A DNA stretch of 64,000 nucleotides, taken from Diphasiastrum complanatum. Its lineage: Eukaryota; Streptophyta; Lycopodiopsida; Lycopodiales; Lycopodiaceae. This document shows, in pieces, positions 1-12,090 of the stretch. The stretch's first letter is position 1. Every line of letters starts with the position of its first letter. Under the pieces are notes generated by a model, which worked only from the letters and a program-made list of their open reading frames with translations, made no database searches and had not been told where the DNA came from. Position numbers and translations under genes: made by a program. The stretch covers positions 47,502,354 to 47,566,353 of the forward strand of contig CM055093.1 in assembly GCA_029204225.1 (NCBI GenBank), given 5' to 3'.

Positions 1-64
1 GAGGTTCATTATGTCACTCATTCAATGGTCAAGTCAACAAGGTATGATGATATCTTGAGGCAAG

Positions 65-430
65 ATGGAGATGGAGGTTCATTCATGGAGTTTCATGGCA
101 ACAAAGGACAAAGAAGGAGGAGACATGCAAGCAAATGTTGATCACTCACATTTATTGTTTGTTTGCTATATTATTCTAGAGAGTTCAAAGTTGATAGCAT
201 GGAGGAATAATCTCATTTACATTCTATGTGATTCTTCATGGCTCATTGAAGTGGTATGTCAACATTTTGCGAGGGATTGCAAAAGAGCTGGAGCTTCAAC
301 ATGTGTCTCAAGGGAATGTGTAGCTGATATCTTGACCAAAGCATTGGGAAAGGACTTGTTCATGAAGAATAGAACATCGCTTGGAGTGTTATCAAAGTCC
401 ATGCTAAAACTAGTTGAAGAGGGAGTGTGA
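65..430 (+). pseudogene. Ty1/copia RNase H C-terminal fragment
   Basis: Only the last ~55 codons are recognisable. They carry the tail of the copia polyprotein, with ECVADILTKALGKDLF followed by a SLGVLSKSM-type ending. The same ending occurs in the full copia element of this window as ECVADLLTKPLQKTPF and SLGVISKAM. The upstream ~65 codons do not match RNase H and look rearranged. The frame ends directly before a purine-rich tract (gaagagggag) and an LTR start, the normal 3' architecture of a copia element. This is a degraded 3' remnant, not a functional gene. Confidence 0.75.
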
Positions 431-1000
431 AAAATTCAACTAGTTTAGTCATATTTGCTACATATGTTTATATGGCAAATTGAGGCCAACTTTATATTAG
501 ACTTAGAGTTTGACTTTTCAAAGTTAATTAGTCTAAATTTCATTTGAATAAACACTTTTTGAAAGTGTGGAAAAGTTAGTAGTCGAGTTTGAGTAGATTC
601 AAATTTAAATGTTGGGTACATTGAATCTAGTCCCAAAAATAGTAGGATTTACATTTTGGAGAGAAAGCCAAGTGGCCAAATAGGGTTTGGACCTATTATA
701 AAAGGATGTAACTCGTGGAGAAGCAGATCTTATATATTCTCTATCTCATTTCATGCTTATACATGGTTCTCTTGGGTTCTACTATCCATTGGTGCACTAT
801 ACTCGTGATTGCTTGCAATTCTATGTGTAGAATAATCACTGTTATTTTTAGATCCACACATGTGAAATACAGTAGCTTGCTGGTTTTGTATGGACAACAA
901 CTTCTTTTTATGTTTTGATTCAATTTTGATCAAGTTCTATTAGAGTTTGCATCTCTCTCATCTCACCATCTCCCAATGTGCCATTTAGCATGGCACTTTA
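426..1000 (+). mobile_element. copia LTR fragment, right end unclear
   Basis: Starts TGTGAAAAATTCAACTAG immediately after the purine tract of the RNase H remnant. It resembles the start of the 14.2-kb copia LTR (TGTTAAAATTCACAATTC). A TATA-like stretch (tattataaaagg, about 692-704) and a CACATGTG palindrome near 855 fit LTR promoter structure. I cannot see a convincing CA terminus, so the right edge is approximate. Confidence 0.55.
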
Positions 1001-4000
1001 GATGGAGGCTTTGCAGTAGTAGGATGCTTAATCATGTTAATAAAATTCTATCATGAAATGACATTATGCTAGAAGAAATTTTAAAAATTGCATTTAGTTT
1101 GATCATTGTGTTGGTGAGAGTAAACAATTTTTACAAGAAATAAATTGTTAACAATATTTTGATCCATAATGTCTCTTTCATTTTTGTACAAGTCCCAATC
1201 AGACAATGTCATTTATCACATTCTAGCCTCCTACTACTTTAACATGCCTATAATAAGGTCACAATTGAAGCTTAGACACAATGAGTTGTCATCCATCTAG
1301 TTAGGACTTCGTGGAAATTAACTTGTTAAGTCATTAGCTTCATAACAAACATAAACAGCCTTTGATAGTTCGTTGTTGTCGAAGCCACATGAGAAATTCC
1401 TGTGTATTTTTGTAGATTTTGTAGAAACACAAATAAAACTATAGAGCTAGATAAATAAATGGATGTAGATTAACTATAGATATATGGGAGAATAATCCAA
1501 CATCTTCTAATAGTTAACGTTAAATTAATTGACCAAATGTAATGCATGTTTATCATAGGTAAGGTATTCCAATTGTAGTGATGCCATGCAAATTATTCAT
1601 AGATAAATAATGGCAAACATGTATTTCTATAACACAAGATATCTCAATACCCTATTAGTGTATCTATATTGTAATTGAGCATATAAATTTATTTTAAGCA
1701 TGCGTGAAGTATAAGGACGATTTTCAATAGATGTTATTTTATAGTTTTATCATTGTGACATGTAAGCCTTGGTTGCTATGGATGGTGAATTGCCAAAATG
1801 TTCTAAAACAAAAACATAAGCAATTTTTAATTTTGTGGTGCTCCAAATTATCATATTTTGACATGTGAAAGAAGAAATTTCTATTCAATTATCTATAATT
1901 TGGGGGCTTAGGTCTTGGCTTGTGGATTCAGCCACCAAAGTTTAAATCATCTTATGCAGATTTGAGGATATATTGTCTCTTTATATGGTCATTGTTCAAT
2001 TGGATGAATTGTGAAGGCCATCCCAAGGTCTAAAGGCCACCCTTTGCGGCCTTGTTGTTGCTTGATTGAAAGTTGGAGGTTTCGCTTCAAAGTAGTTATG
2101 GAAAAAGATGAAGGTTGTCTCTTGGGGGGGGGGGGGGGGGGTGGGGGGTGTGGGGTTCTTGCCATTGCTTGTCCTTTGAGGCCATTTTTTTGTCCTTCAA
2201 GGCTAATGTATTTGGCCTTGATCCCCTCTATGTCAATAATTGTGCATGTTACATATAACCTGGTAGTTTTGAGTCTCATACCATCACAAAAAAAGGGGCT
2301 TATACTAAGATAAATTTCAAATGTCATACTCTTGGGGGTGAAAGAAGGTGCTTGATAATGCTGAAATTTCACAATAACTAAATAACAAATGAAAATTATT
2401 GCAGTGTATATATCATCACATAGCATAAGATAGATACGAAGAAGCACATAGAACAAGACAAAGAAAAGAATATGTTAATGAATGCATGTTGTGGATGCAA
2501 TGTGTTTGACCTTGAAGATCACCTTGTGAAAATTGTGAATAAATGCTTCATTTTGCAATGATATTGCTTGTATTGGTTGAAATATTCTTTGGTACAAACA
2601 TTTATTGGTTATTTATCAAAAATTAAACAACTCCCTGCTTTGTCATTCTTGACATATATGCATGTGAAATCAATAGTATTGCTAAGCTCTTATATACATA
2701 TATTATCCTTTATGTATATGTCCAACAGGGCCCACCAACCATAATTGCTTCTTCATATAGCAAATAGAAAGTTTATTTGCTACAACCTTTTTTCTCTTTT
2801 TTTTATCATTTGGCTAAGTCTTATGGGCATAGATTTATAAAATAAAAAATAACATTGATTGTTGTTGAAAGTGAATGTTAGAACTTTTCACTTGGTTTGT
2901 CATAAGCTTTTATGCAGTGAAGGCACATAGATATTTAAAACTTCAAAAGTGTAATAAGCTTTACCTTTTCAATTAAAAAGGTGGATAAAGAAGCTTTCTT
3001 ATAAATTAGCTTATTCCTACTAATAAGTGTTTGCTTGCGATGAAGTTCTTCTTTACGATCGTCATCAAGAAGTACATGATATAAACTAGAATATTAAAGA
3101 AGTATTTGAATCGAAGTCCAAAAACTTGCCACCTAAGCAAAAACAAAAAAATGATGACGAGATGTATAGCATTAAGGTGGCTTGGGATTCAGTAGTGAAA
3201 TGTGTGAGAGGGTGATCTTGCATGCAGTTTATAATGTGGTGAAGTTATTTCTTTGAGATGAGAGGATCTAGATTCTCTTTCTTTTTTACTTGAAAACTAC
3301 TTGCTTCATTCTTGGTTTTGGTTGGATTATGAGATTTGATGTTCTTTTGCTTGAAGTGTGGCCTCCTTTGGTTGAGAGGCATTTGTAATCGTCTAATATT
3401 TTTTGTACTTTTGATTTTGTTATTCTTTACTATGATTTTAGTGGGCTGAAAAGTTGTAGATTTAAGGATCTTTTAAACTTTTTGTTGATCGATTCAAGGC
3501 TGAAATGGTTAAAGTTTTTAAAGATTTTGTCTATTGTGGCGGAATTCTTAAAAGAGATATTCATTCTAGTGCCATGTTGAGCTCAAATATGAAGTTTTGC
3601 TTGAAAGTTTTTGACAATAAGGCATGGAATTGGAAGAACTAATTTTTGCAAAGATATTTGGAACTGGAGTATGAAGCCTAAAAGAGACTTTTATGTCAAT
3701 CTCTCGCCAAAGCAAGAGGTGTTAACAATATGAGAAGGTGTTAGCATCGTCGTAAAATTTATCACCAATAGGATATTCTGATATTGATGTTTCTTAATTT
3801 CATAATGATTATATGGTTGATAGAATGATTCATAATGTCATAATGCTTGCAGTTTTTTACTATAAAACTCTCTCTAAGAAAAATATAGAAGTACAAGTGT
3901 TATGGCCATATTTAGTTATCACAAATTTGAATAATCTTAGACATGGAAATTAGGCCTTTAGTATTGCTATTTAATTATTCCTCGATATTCCAGTCAAAGC

Positions 4001-4340
4001 CAAATTGAAATTAGTAATTTGAGAGGGCCTATGGTCCTCCAATTGTATTGAAACAAAACCCATCTTTTGTTCAAGAATCTCAAGTGTTGAGAGAACTAGT
4101 CAAGTGAAAAGGAAAATCTAGGTGTCAAATCTTTTTCATATCCATTTCAACTTTCAAAAGAAAGAGTCATTGGTATTTGATGAGTCCAATAGGAGATTGG
4201 ATCAGATTTCTTTAGTGATTTGATTCAAATATTGTGTGCTTTTGTCTTAGTGATCAAAGCAAAGTTTCCAAGTGACTTGTCATTACTGTGAAGATTGATT
4301 CTTAGGTTTGTGAGCTAGATCTTTTGTAGATCCTTCTAGA
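1000..4340. other. AT-rich intergenic sequence, no gene seen
   Basis: No reading frame here has recognisable domains. The stretch contains a G-run (2,124-2,157) and, towards 3.95-4.34 kb, sequence resembling the untranslated leader of the copia elements (phrases around 'gattgattcttag' and 'gtagatcc'). Otherwise I see nothing annotatable. Confidence 0.6.
2124..2157. repeat. poly-G run (18 G plus interrupted G tracts)
   Basis: Eighteen consecutive G, then T, six G, TGT and four G. Several adjacent G-tracts give quadruplex-forming potential. A longer G-run (31) occurs at 62,382. Confidence 0.9.
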
Positions 4341-4349
4341 TTGTTGAAG

Positions 4350-5604
4350 ATGTTCAAATCTAGTCTCTTGGATCCTCAGTGCAACCTTTGTGGCAAGGGA
4401 GGATATTATTTCTCAAGATGCTACAAAAAGAAGACCAATCCATCCAAGGAGAACCAAAGCAAGGGGGCCGAGGTGAAGGATGGAGCTTAAAGTTCAAAAT
4501 GCAAATACAAGAAGGACAAGTCCAAGGAAAGGTGTTTCCTTTGTGGAAAGGTGAATGAGGCTTGGAGTATCACAAGGACTTGCAAGATTTGTCTTCAAGA
4601 GTCCATGACAACACATGTCAAATCTTTTGAAATTTTTCATTTGGAAGTGCATTGTTTGGTTCAAGATGCAAAGATAGATGTCACTTTCATGAAAGTAACT
4701 TGGATTTATTTTATGTCCTTGGAAAGTGTTTTGCTTGGAACTTTGGACAAGTTCAAACTTATTGCTATTATCCAAGAGAAATCAATCAAGAATAAGGAGC
4801 AATCACAAAATGAAAATAGTTTCATTTATGCTCTCATGTCAACTTATGAAGAACCATTTTGCTTTGAAGAGATTTTTTGTATCTCAAAGGTGGATTAAGG
4901 CAATACTAGTTGAGTGTGATGCCTTAAAAGATAGCAGAATATGTTTTCCTTGTAAGCTTACATTAGTTATGAAGTCAAGGAAATGGAAATATCTTCATAA
5001 TGTAGGATCTTTTGGTTTCAATAAGATCATGAATGATGTGTTCATTCATAAAGATGAAAATTGTAAGTTTTCAATCTTAAAGGCAGGTTGTAAACTTCTT
5101 ATGAGAATAAGTGAAGCATCCAAAGTGGACACTTATATCCATAAGCAAGTAGTTGGCCTTATTGAGATGGAAATACCTTTTGATTTCAATATTAGAAAAA
5201 TCATGCCAAGTTGTGGTGATTTTTGGATTTATGTTTCTAGCATAAGTAATCTTGATAATCATAGGAAGGCATATTGAATGGTCATAGTTGTTGTGATCAT
5301 TATGAGACATGGAGGTCTCGAATATCCATCAAGAAGGAGCATGCACATGAAGAAGGAGCAAGGTCAAGCATCTACATGAAATTTGGAAGGAATCAATTTT
5401 GGAGGTGCTAGGATGGTGCAAAGCTCTCAAGTTCATCAAAGATGTCAACATCAACGAAGCACTATCATGGATATGGTGATTTCAGATCAACATCAAGCTC
5501 ATTGGCTGATCTTCACACCGTTTGAACCAGCAAAGACCAATGCAGCCTATGGAGTCAAGTTCAAGATCATCATGTTTTTCATCAAGCTAGATTTTGAGGA
5601 GGAG
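4350..5604 (+). pseudogene. gag-only copia derivative with unidentified downstream sequence
   Basis: A degenerate CCHC zinc knuckle (CNLCGKGGYYFSRC, His replaced by Tyr) lies at 4,381-4,422, followed by lysine-rich sequence and a partial second cysteine pair near 4,531. The ~1 kb between this gag piece and the 3' LTR should hold protease, integrase, RT and RNase H but has none of their motifs. It holds two overlapping frames (4,551-4,898 and 4,726-5,277) that I do not recognise. The segment ends in a purine tract (ttgaggaggag) directly before an LTR, so the whole is a non-autonomous element 3' part. Confidence 0.5.
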
Positions 5605-6330
5605 TGTGAAAAATGCAACAATAAGTTTGGTAGAGGCCAAAAATCTTGTATATAGATAAACACACATGTGTGGAGCCTGTTACCACGTGTGAAACTAGTG
5701 TACTTGTCATGTAACATAATCATATATGTTGTACATATGATTTATTTCAAGTTCTAGTGGCTAAAATGGCCAAAAACTAGTTTTCTAGACATATGACACA
5801 TGTCATCAATCTGTTGATTGCATGAGCCACATCCTTTGGTTAGGTGTCATATCCCATGTGTAAAGGACAACTCACATGTGTGGAATAAGCTGAAGTAGGC
5901 AAATTTTGACTTCTAGAAGATTTCCAAGTAGATCTCCATATAGAAGGAAGATGGACCAAAAGTGCTCAAAATAGAAGGTTTTGTCCAAGTGTTAGTTTTG
6001 CATGATGAATCATCATATGACAAAGCACCTTCACACATGTGGGATCAGAGGGATGATCAGTACCACGAGCTCCCACTTATTGTATATATAGAGCCACATT
6101 TGGCCATAATCATTGTGACACCAATCTTGGTTTCGGAAGCAATTTTGAGTGATTCTGTCCATTTGTCTACATTTCTTTTGATTGTTTTGAGGTTCTATCA
6201 ATGTGTACTTGATTTTTATGTTGGAGTCTGTACTCAGACAATGTTTCACACATGTGAAACTAGAAAGTACATCTACCTTCAATTAATGATTGTTCTTGTT
6301 AGGATTTTGTGTCTAGAATTGATCTAGATT
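5605..6330 (+). mobile_element. copia-type 3' LTR, second family
   Basis: Begins TGTGAAAAATGCAAC right after the purine tract. Internal sequence is shared with the LTR-like pieces at 52.5-53.4 kb (same orientation) and 54.06-54.66 kb (inverted). Shared pieces include the stretch around 'tgatgaatcatcatatgacaaagca' split over 6,003-6,030. TATA-like tgtatatatagagcc lies near 6,080. CACATGTG or CACGTGTG palindromes recur at about 5,667, 5,690, 5,875, 6,033 and 6,249. The right end is estimated; the TnpA-like pseudogene follows. Confidence 0.6.
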
Positions 6331-6343
6331 AATCTTAATCTCA

Positions 6344-6723
6344 AGTAAATTGATAGATCAAGTAATCTGACAACCAATCCCTCTTGAGGATCAAATTGGG
6401 ATCCACTCTTGGTCCTTTTTGTACTTTTTGCACATTGATGACGACCTTATCCCTAATGTCCATGATGATGGAACCGTCCTTATCAAGGTCATAGAAAATA
6501 TTTGTAGATTTTTCCGACGGCATCTCCGTCGAAACAAATCCACGATCTTGTTGATTGGATTCTCCTTCGGAAAGACAAAGGGCTTTCATCCTTTGCCTTT
6601 CCTCGGGAGATAGCATAGTATAAAAATCTCGCACTCAATCGAAATTCGATTCCGAGGCTTGTCCTCTTCCACTGGAAGAGGATCTTGGCCTCCTCCTTGA
6701 TGCTCCACTACCGCTAGTAGACA
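6344..6723 (-). pseudogene. CACTA TnpA-like N-terminal pseudogene (copy 2)
   Basis: From the minus-strand ATG near 6,723 the frame opens MSTSGSGASRRRPRSSSSG and reaches a stop after SESNFD. It then continues in frame as DFYTMLSPEERQRMKALC and IFYDLDKDGSIIMD. The intact-looking paralogue at 13.6 kb has the same order: MSRSGSGES, NLYESLTPEQRKQLQNMLC, then LYYDVDPQGNIIA. It is therefore a paralogous start of the accessory gene, not an unrelated ORF. Only the first ~120 codons remain. A long GT/GA array lies upstream, where its promoter would be. Confidence 0.6.
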
Positions 6724-6911
6724 TGACTATTGAGAGAAAGATATGAAGTTGTGAAAAGAACTTGGAAAGATATCAAATGTAAAAAATGAAAATGTGTGTG
6801 TGTGTGTGAGAGTGAGAAAGAGAAGCAAACTTTCAAATGTGTGAAAAATGAAAAGGAGATATGAAAGAGTGTGTGAGAGAGAAGGAGAGATTGGACATTG
6901 GAGAGTGAAAG

Positions 6912-7061
<150 letters not shown>

Positions 7062-7264
7062 TGGAGAGATTGAGAAAAGAGTGGAGAAGAGTGAAAAGAA
7101 ATGAAAGATTGAGAGTGTGAGAGATTGAGAGAGAGAGAGAAATGAGAGATTGAAAGCTTGAGAGTGAGAGTGTGAGAGCTTAAGTGTGATAGTGAGCCTC
7201 AAGAAATCCACAAGAAAGCATGGAGAAATATTGAATGAGGGCATTTTTATACACTTTTCAGATT

Positions 7265-7322
7265 TCAAGTGTCGCGTGGCTCTGCCACGTATTTTTTTGC
7301 CACACGTGGCACTGCCATGCAA
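7265..7322. repeat. clustered CCACGTGG-type palindromes
   Basis: Three closely spaced half or full palindromes (cgcgtggctctgccacg, tgccacacgtggca, ctgccatg) on the upstream side of the TnpA-like copy 2. The same motif class is clustered at 29.6-29.85 kb, just downstream of the second Tnp2 pseudogene. That suggests a subterminal repeat of one CACTA family. Confidence 0.45.
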
Positions 7323-7329
7323 TTTTTTT

Positions 7330-8590
7330 TTTGCCTAAAATACGTGACCACAGCTTGGAAGGTGTCATATAGCAAGTGGTTTGTCAAAAAGACAAATTAT
7401 GGAACTAAAATTTTTGAGGACAAAAGCATGTGAGTGATATGACATATTTTTAAGCATGATTTTTTAAGGACCAAAGCATTTGATTGATATGACATATTTT
7501 GGGTACAAGAGGACCATGTTTTCTTTGAAGATTTTGATGATTTTTTAAAAAGGACAAATGAGTATTAATTATATTTTGATTTGATATAAGACAAGTAGAT
7601 GATTTGATATGGTTGGTACAAAATGACCATGTGTTTAAGAGAATTTTGTGAGTTATAAAAACTGACAAATGTGAATATGTGGTTTGATGTCGCATATAAG
7701 TTGTGGACATTATTTAGTTTATTAAGTATTAATTAATGTGTTATATATGTGTCCTTTAGAAATCCGTTTTGGCCCTTTTGGGTCAGAACAAAATGGGTCG
7801 GAATGTTTTTTTAAAAATAAAAAAACATGTGTTAAACTGGATGCAATCTTTCTTCTTCTTCTTTGTAATACACTAAGGGATGCTAGATATACTACTACTT
7901 CCACGAAGTATGATATTAATGAGCTAATAGATTTTGAAAAAGATGGTTGTGTGCTGTGCAGTTAAAGCCAGTTTAAGGAAGATTAAGGATAGAAGAGATC
8001 TGAAATCTCTGTGGGTGGGATCCGCGGAGGGATTGGAGGTGGGTTTTTTTTGTGAAGGGATTGTTGATGGATGGAGATGGCAGCAATTGACAAGAGTGCA
8101 GGGGAACCTGGTAGGGTATTTTTGGACTTTGTGTTGAGTGGATGGAAAGGAAATAGCTAGCAGCAGCTCGACGGACGTTGTTAGATGATTGTTAGCATTG
8201 AGAAATGGATCAAACATCTTGTTTGTAAAATCCTTGGCTGTGGTCTTGTGTAGAGGTGCTACCGGCAATGCTAAGAGGATCACCAAGACTAATTGATTGT
8301 ATCACAGTCGGATTTGATTTCAGAGGATCATTGAGAGCGTAAAATGGATTTTTCTTGAGATGGTGATGGGAGACAAGGAAAAATTGAGCATTTGCAATGC
8401 CCATCTGTTGAAGTGCTCATGCTCCTATATTACATCTCTGCTGCCATAATCTCTTCTTAAAATAAAACTATTGCTCTCTTGTCCTTCCAAGCAGCAGACT
8501 AATCATCATGCCCAAGGACTAGATTCAATCTATCAGGGGCCAAAATTGATTGTTCTAAATCATAGATTGACCAAGTTCAGTCACTCAATC
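7330..8590. other. no recognisable gene
   Basis: Short frames overlap on both strands at 7.9-8.4 kb. One minus-strand frame (8,210-8,404) has a protein-like composition but no motif I know. Nothing else is supported. Confidence 0.5.
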
Positions 8591-9385
8591 TTCTATGTCA
8601 AGTGATAAGGACCAAGATCTTGTATTGGACATTAGATTTGAACTATCTCAAGGGATGGGAATTGACTTTGATCTATTTCATGAGCACACAATTTCTCAAA
8701 TTTGGTCACTTTATGAGAAACCTTTAGTGCTATTCACCAAAAGTGAGCTATTCCAAAATATACACATCAAATATTGGCTATCTCATGTGATATGAGTCAA
8801 TTTTGCTGACAATGGGTCAAGCTTGAGCTATCTTAGTATAATAGACTTGGGATTGGTTGAGTCTGATCACTTGATAAGCCGTGTCGGGTGATAAGCAACA
8901 AAACCACGCATAGACATAAAATTTAAGTTATCACGTGTAATAGGGGTTTGACAAGGGGTTGAACTTGAGTTGTCTTAATATATTAATTGTTGAGTCTAGT
9001 CACTTGATAGAGCCATCTCAAGTAATAAGCAACAAAATCATATGTTAGGTAGCAAATTTTGACTTTCTCGAGTGATAGAGACACCAAAATGGAGCTATTT
9101 ACATTGATAGACACCAAGATTGAGCTATCTGATGTGATGTTGGTCAATTATGATCACTCAAAGAACAATGGTGAGTAATTAGAACCAAAATTGAGTTGTC
9201 TCACATGTAAGCACTGCATTCAAAGTTACATGAATGTCATAAACTCAAAATTACTCTAACTTGATCACTCAATGCCTTATCTCAAGTGATAGACAATAAT
9301 TTTGAACTATATCGCATGATAGGGGTCAATTCCATTGATAAGCGATAAAAAACAATCAATCTAAATGTACTACATGATGTAAGTC
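8590..9385 (+). repeat. left arm of a diverged inverted repeat
   Basis: Built of repeated phrases such as gagctatctcatgtgatag and tcacttgata-gcc-gataagcaacaaaa. The reverse complement of 10,895-11,545 carries the same phrases in the same order. For example, ttacattgatagacaccaag (9,096 region) matches rc ttacattgatagacatcaag, and ggtcaattatgatcactcaa matches rc ggttaattatgattactcaa. Both arms also have internal tandem repetition. Confidence 0.65.
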
Positions 9386-9387
9386 TA

Positions 9388-9850
9388 AGAAGAAGATCCA
9401 AAGCATGGCAAAAGTGATGATGATCAAGACTCAAGCTCTAAAGGAAAGAAGAAAGACAAAGCCAAACAAAAGTGCTTCTTTTGTGGAAAGAAGAGGCACT
9501 TTGCATTCCCGTGCTACAAGAAGAAGAATGCACAAGATGAGAGCAAGCAAGACAACCTTACCATTGAGGATTATGAGGATGAAGTTGATTTATCCTTGAT
9601 AGCATCTACACCAACAAGCAAGAGCTACTCCAATGACACATGGTGGATTGAGAGTGGGGCTAGTTCCCACGTGACATTCCAAAAGGAATTCTTCTCAGCT
9701 CTTGTACCCTTTTTAGGTTGTAAAAAGTCTATTCTAACAACAAGTGATCAAGAATGCAGAATAGATTGAGTGGGAACAATCTCTTTAAGTCTTGGATCCT
9801 CTAAAAGATTGAATATAGAAAATGTACTCTATGTTTCTAATCTTACACAA
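9388..9850 (+). pseudogene. Ty1/copia gag zinc knuckle and protease fragment
   Basis: The frame shows a canonical CCHC knuckle (CFFCGKKRHFAFPC), a linker, and the copia protease signature WWIESGASSHVTF, then IENVLYVSNLT. The catalytic DSG is replaced by ESG, so the catalytic Asp is lost, and a TGA interrupts the frame near 9,767. Coding similarity stops abruptly near 9,850, where CpG-rich palindromic repeats begin. This is consistent with a DNA transposon end inserted into this copia remnant. Confidence 0.85.
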
Positions 9851-9854
9851 TAAC

Positions 9855-10145
9855 ATATCACGCAAATTTCGATGTTCGCGTCCGACGCATAATCAAAAAT
9901 TTCATAATCCGTCGCAATCCGACACGTCGAGTTCCGACGTCCCAGTAAAAAATCTAAAATTCACAGTCCGACGATCGAGAAATATGGGCTGCAACCAATA
10001 TTTCAAAGGAACGTCGGAGTCCGACATGTCAGATGCCGACATGCAGACATGGATATGACCTGTCACACATTTTTTTAAAACAAAAATACATGTAATCCGA
10101 CGTGGACGTCGGAATCCGACGTGCGTCGCATTCTGACGTCCATGT
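9855..10145. repeat. CACTA-type subterminal palindromic repeats, cluster A
   Basis: At least eight CpG-rich motifs related to ACGTCGGAATCCGACGT, a near-perfect palindrome, in both orientations within ~290 bp. Examples are gcgtccgacgc, gtcgcaatccgacacgtc, acgtcggagtccgac and gacgtcggaatccgacgt. Such arrays near CACTA ends are TnpA-binding sites in known elements. Here the same motif flanks TnpA-like exons in two places. Confidence 0.65.
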
Positions 10146-10307
10146 CAGCATGCCATTGCACTCGCAATATATCTTTTCATTGTACCTCTGCTGATACTAA
10201 TTTCATTTTACAATTACAAAAATGATTAGCTTAATGTTACAAGCTAATTTATATGTATATAAATACAGTCCTAAGTTTTAAGCAAATAATTATATAGTAC
10301 CTACGAT

Positions 10308-10460
10308 TTAGGTCGAGGCTGGGCACCAGAACTTGATGACGATGATGTTCCACTAAGTCTTTGCTCAAGCATTTGTGCTCTTTTTCATGATTTCATTTTG
10401 TTATAGTATTGCATCTTCTTTAACTTTTTGCTATCTTGTGGAGGCTTCGTTCTTTAAACA
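10308..10460 (-). pseudogene. possible TnpA-like C-terminal exon
   Basis: The minus strand reads PPQDSKKLKKMQYYNKMKS, a stop, then KRAQMLEQRLSGTSSSSSS, ending GAQPRPKS and a stop. The basic, Ser-rich tail and its place just inside cluster A repeats mirror the TnpA-like gene beside cluster B (12.65-13.64 kb). No catalytic motif is visible. Assignment rests on composition and position. Confidence 0.35.
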
Positions 10461-10894
10461 ATCGTAGAAAAAAAACAAAAAAGTTATATTCAACACACAA
10501 TGCTGCAAATCCAAATGTTAAGTATATAATATCTACTGTACATTTAATAAATATACATGTTTCGAGACATATTCGCTAGTGAATGATTAGACTTTATCTG
10601 CAATTTTTTAACAAGAATGTTAATGATATTGACAAAATACAGTTGTCAAAATATACAGTTAAAATTGATATGTACACACAAATTTAACAAGATCCACAAA
10701 TATCTTTATCACTAAAACATTTAGATACCTTACCAATGTCAATTTGCTTGAACGAATATAACATTGTCTAATTCATGAAGAAAAGAAGCAGATTCAAGAA
10801 AACTATGAAATAGAAGTGTGATTTCTTTTAACTATTTAGGAAACTAAGCAATAATTAATACATGTTTGTCATTTTTAAAAAATCCTCAAAATTT

Positions 10895-11545
10895 TAAAAT
10901 CTCGAGTTTGGAAAAATCAAGTAACTTGAATTTGATACTTACATGTGAAACAACTCTATTTTGGTCTCTATCGCTTGACATAGCCCATTGAGTAATCATA
11001 ATTAACCAGCATTACATGAGATAGCTCAAACTTGATGTCTATCAATGTAAAAAGTCTCATTTTGACACTTCTCACCTGAGGATCCTCATAGAGTGATCAA
11101 CTTTGAGGGATTTCATCCAAATAGATTAAATTTGTTGCCTATTGTTTGGGAATGCCAAAATTTGATGCCCAATGTGTAATTTTTTTTCTTATCACCCAAC
11201 ATGGCTCATCAAGTTATTAGACTCAACTAGTTTCAAATCTAGTATATTTTGTTGCACCAATTATTGTTGACATTTGATCCCTATCACATCAGATAGCTCA
11301 AATTTGCTATCTACCATTAAAGATAGTTGTATTTTTGGCCTTTATCACTCGATATTGTCCATTGAGTGACGAAACCAATAGAATAGTGACTCCAAGACAT
11401 TAAAATAGCTTGAATTTGGTATCTATCACTTAGAATAGCTCAAATTCAATGCTTAACGCGTGATTTTGATGCTGATCACTCGACATGGCTGATCAAGGGA
11501 TTAGACTCAACTAGTTTCGAATATACTATGAATGAGATCCTAGTA
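10895..11545 (-). repeat. right arm of a diverged inverted repeat
   Basis: Reverse complement of the 8.6-9.4 kb arm, much diverged, with the same order of phrases. The ~1.5-kb spacer between the arms holds the copia fragment and CACTA cluster A. It ends near 11,545, where the second cluster of CpG palindromes starts. Confidence 0.6.
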
Positions 11546-11549
11546 ACAC

Positions 11550-12090
11550 AACAACACCCGCCGTGATTTGTGACGTGTTTTGCGACGTGAATCGCGGGTT
11601 TAATTTTTTTTTAATGCGTCGCGGACGTCAAAAAAACACGTTGCTATAAGGTCGTCGAAATCCGACAACTTTAAAATGCGTCGCAGTCCGACAAGCACGA
11701 CGTGCCAGACACCACAGTACCAAATCCCGGTGATGGCCACAGGTGTTGACCTAGACATTGCATGCGACATCTGATGTGGACGTCAGAATGCAATGTCCTA
11801 TGTGGACGTCGGATTGCGACGTCCAAAGATGTCACAAACTGTCTAACGTGGTTGTCGGATTGTGACGTGCTAAAATTCAGTCGATTTTCGACGTCTGTAA
11901 ACACAGAATGATCCCAAAATTTCACCAACGGATGTCCGACGCCCATCCAACATCTATCCGACGTATCTTTGGACGTCGGAATCCGACCTCCCATAAAGTT
12001 GTCGGAATCCGACGTCTGTTAACAGAATGATCAAAAAATATATCCGACGTCTATCCGACACGTTAGGACGTCGGATTCCAACGTCCCAAA
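11550..12090. repeat. CACTA-type subterminal palindromic repeats, cluster B
   Basis: A dense series of ACGTCGGAATCCGACGT-related motifs in both orientations, for example gtggacgtcggattgcgacgtc, ggacgtcggaatccgacc, gtcggaatccgacgtc and ggacgtcggattccaacgtc. They are strongly CpG-rich against an AT-rich background. Several copies show TG/CA at CpG positions, as expected from deamination of methylated C. The cluster borders the TnpA-like gene and is the likely left subterminal region of CACTA element 1. I could not fix a CACTA terminus. Confidence 0.7.

Noticed and set aside
715-923. Short overlapping frames inside the first LTR
   Set aside because: They lie in LTR sequence on both strands and have no protein similarity.
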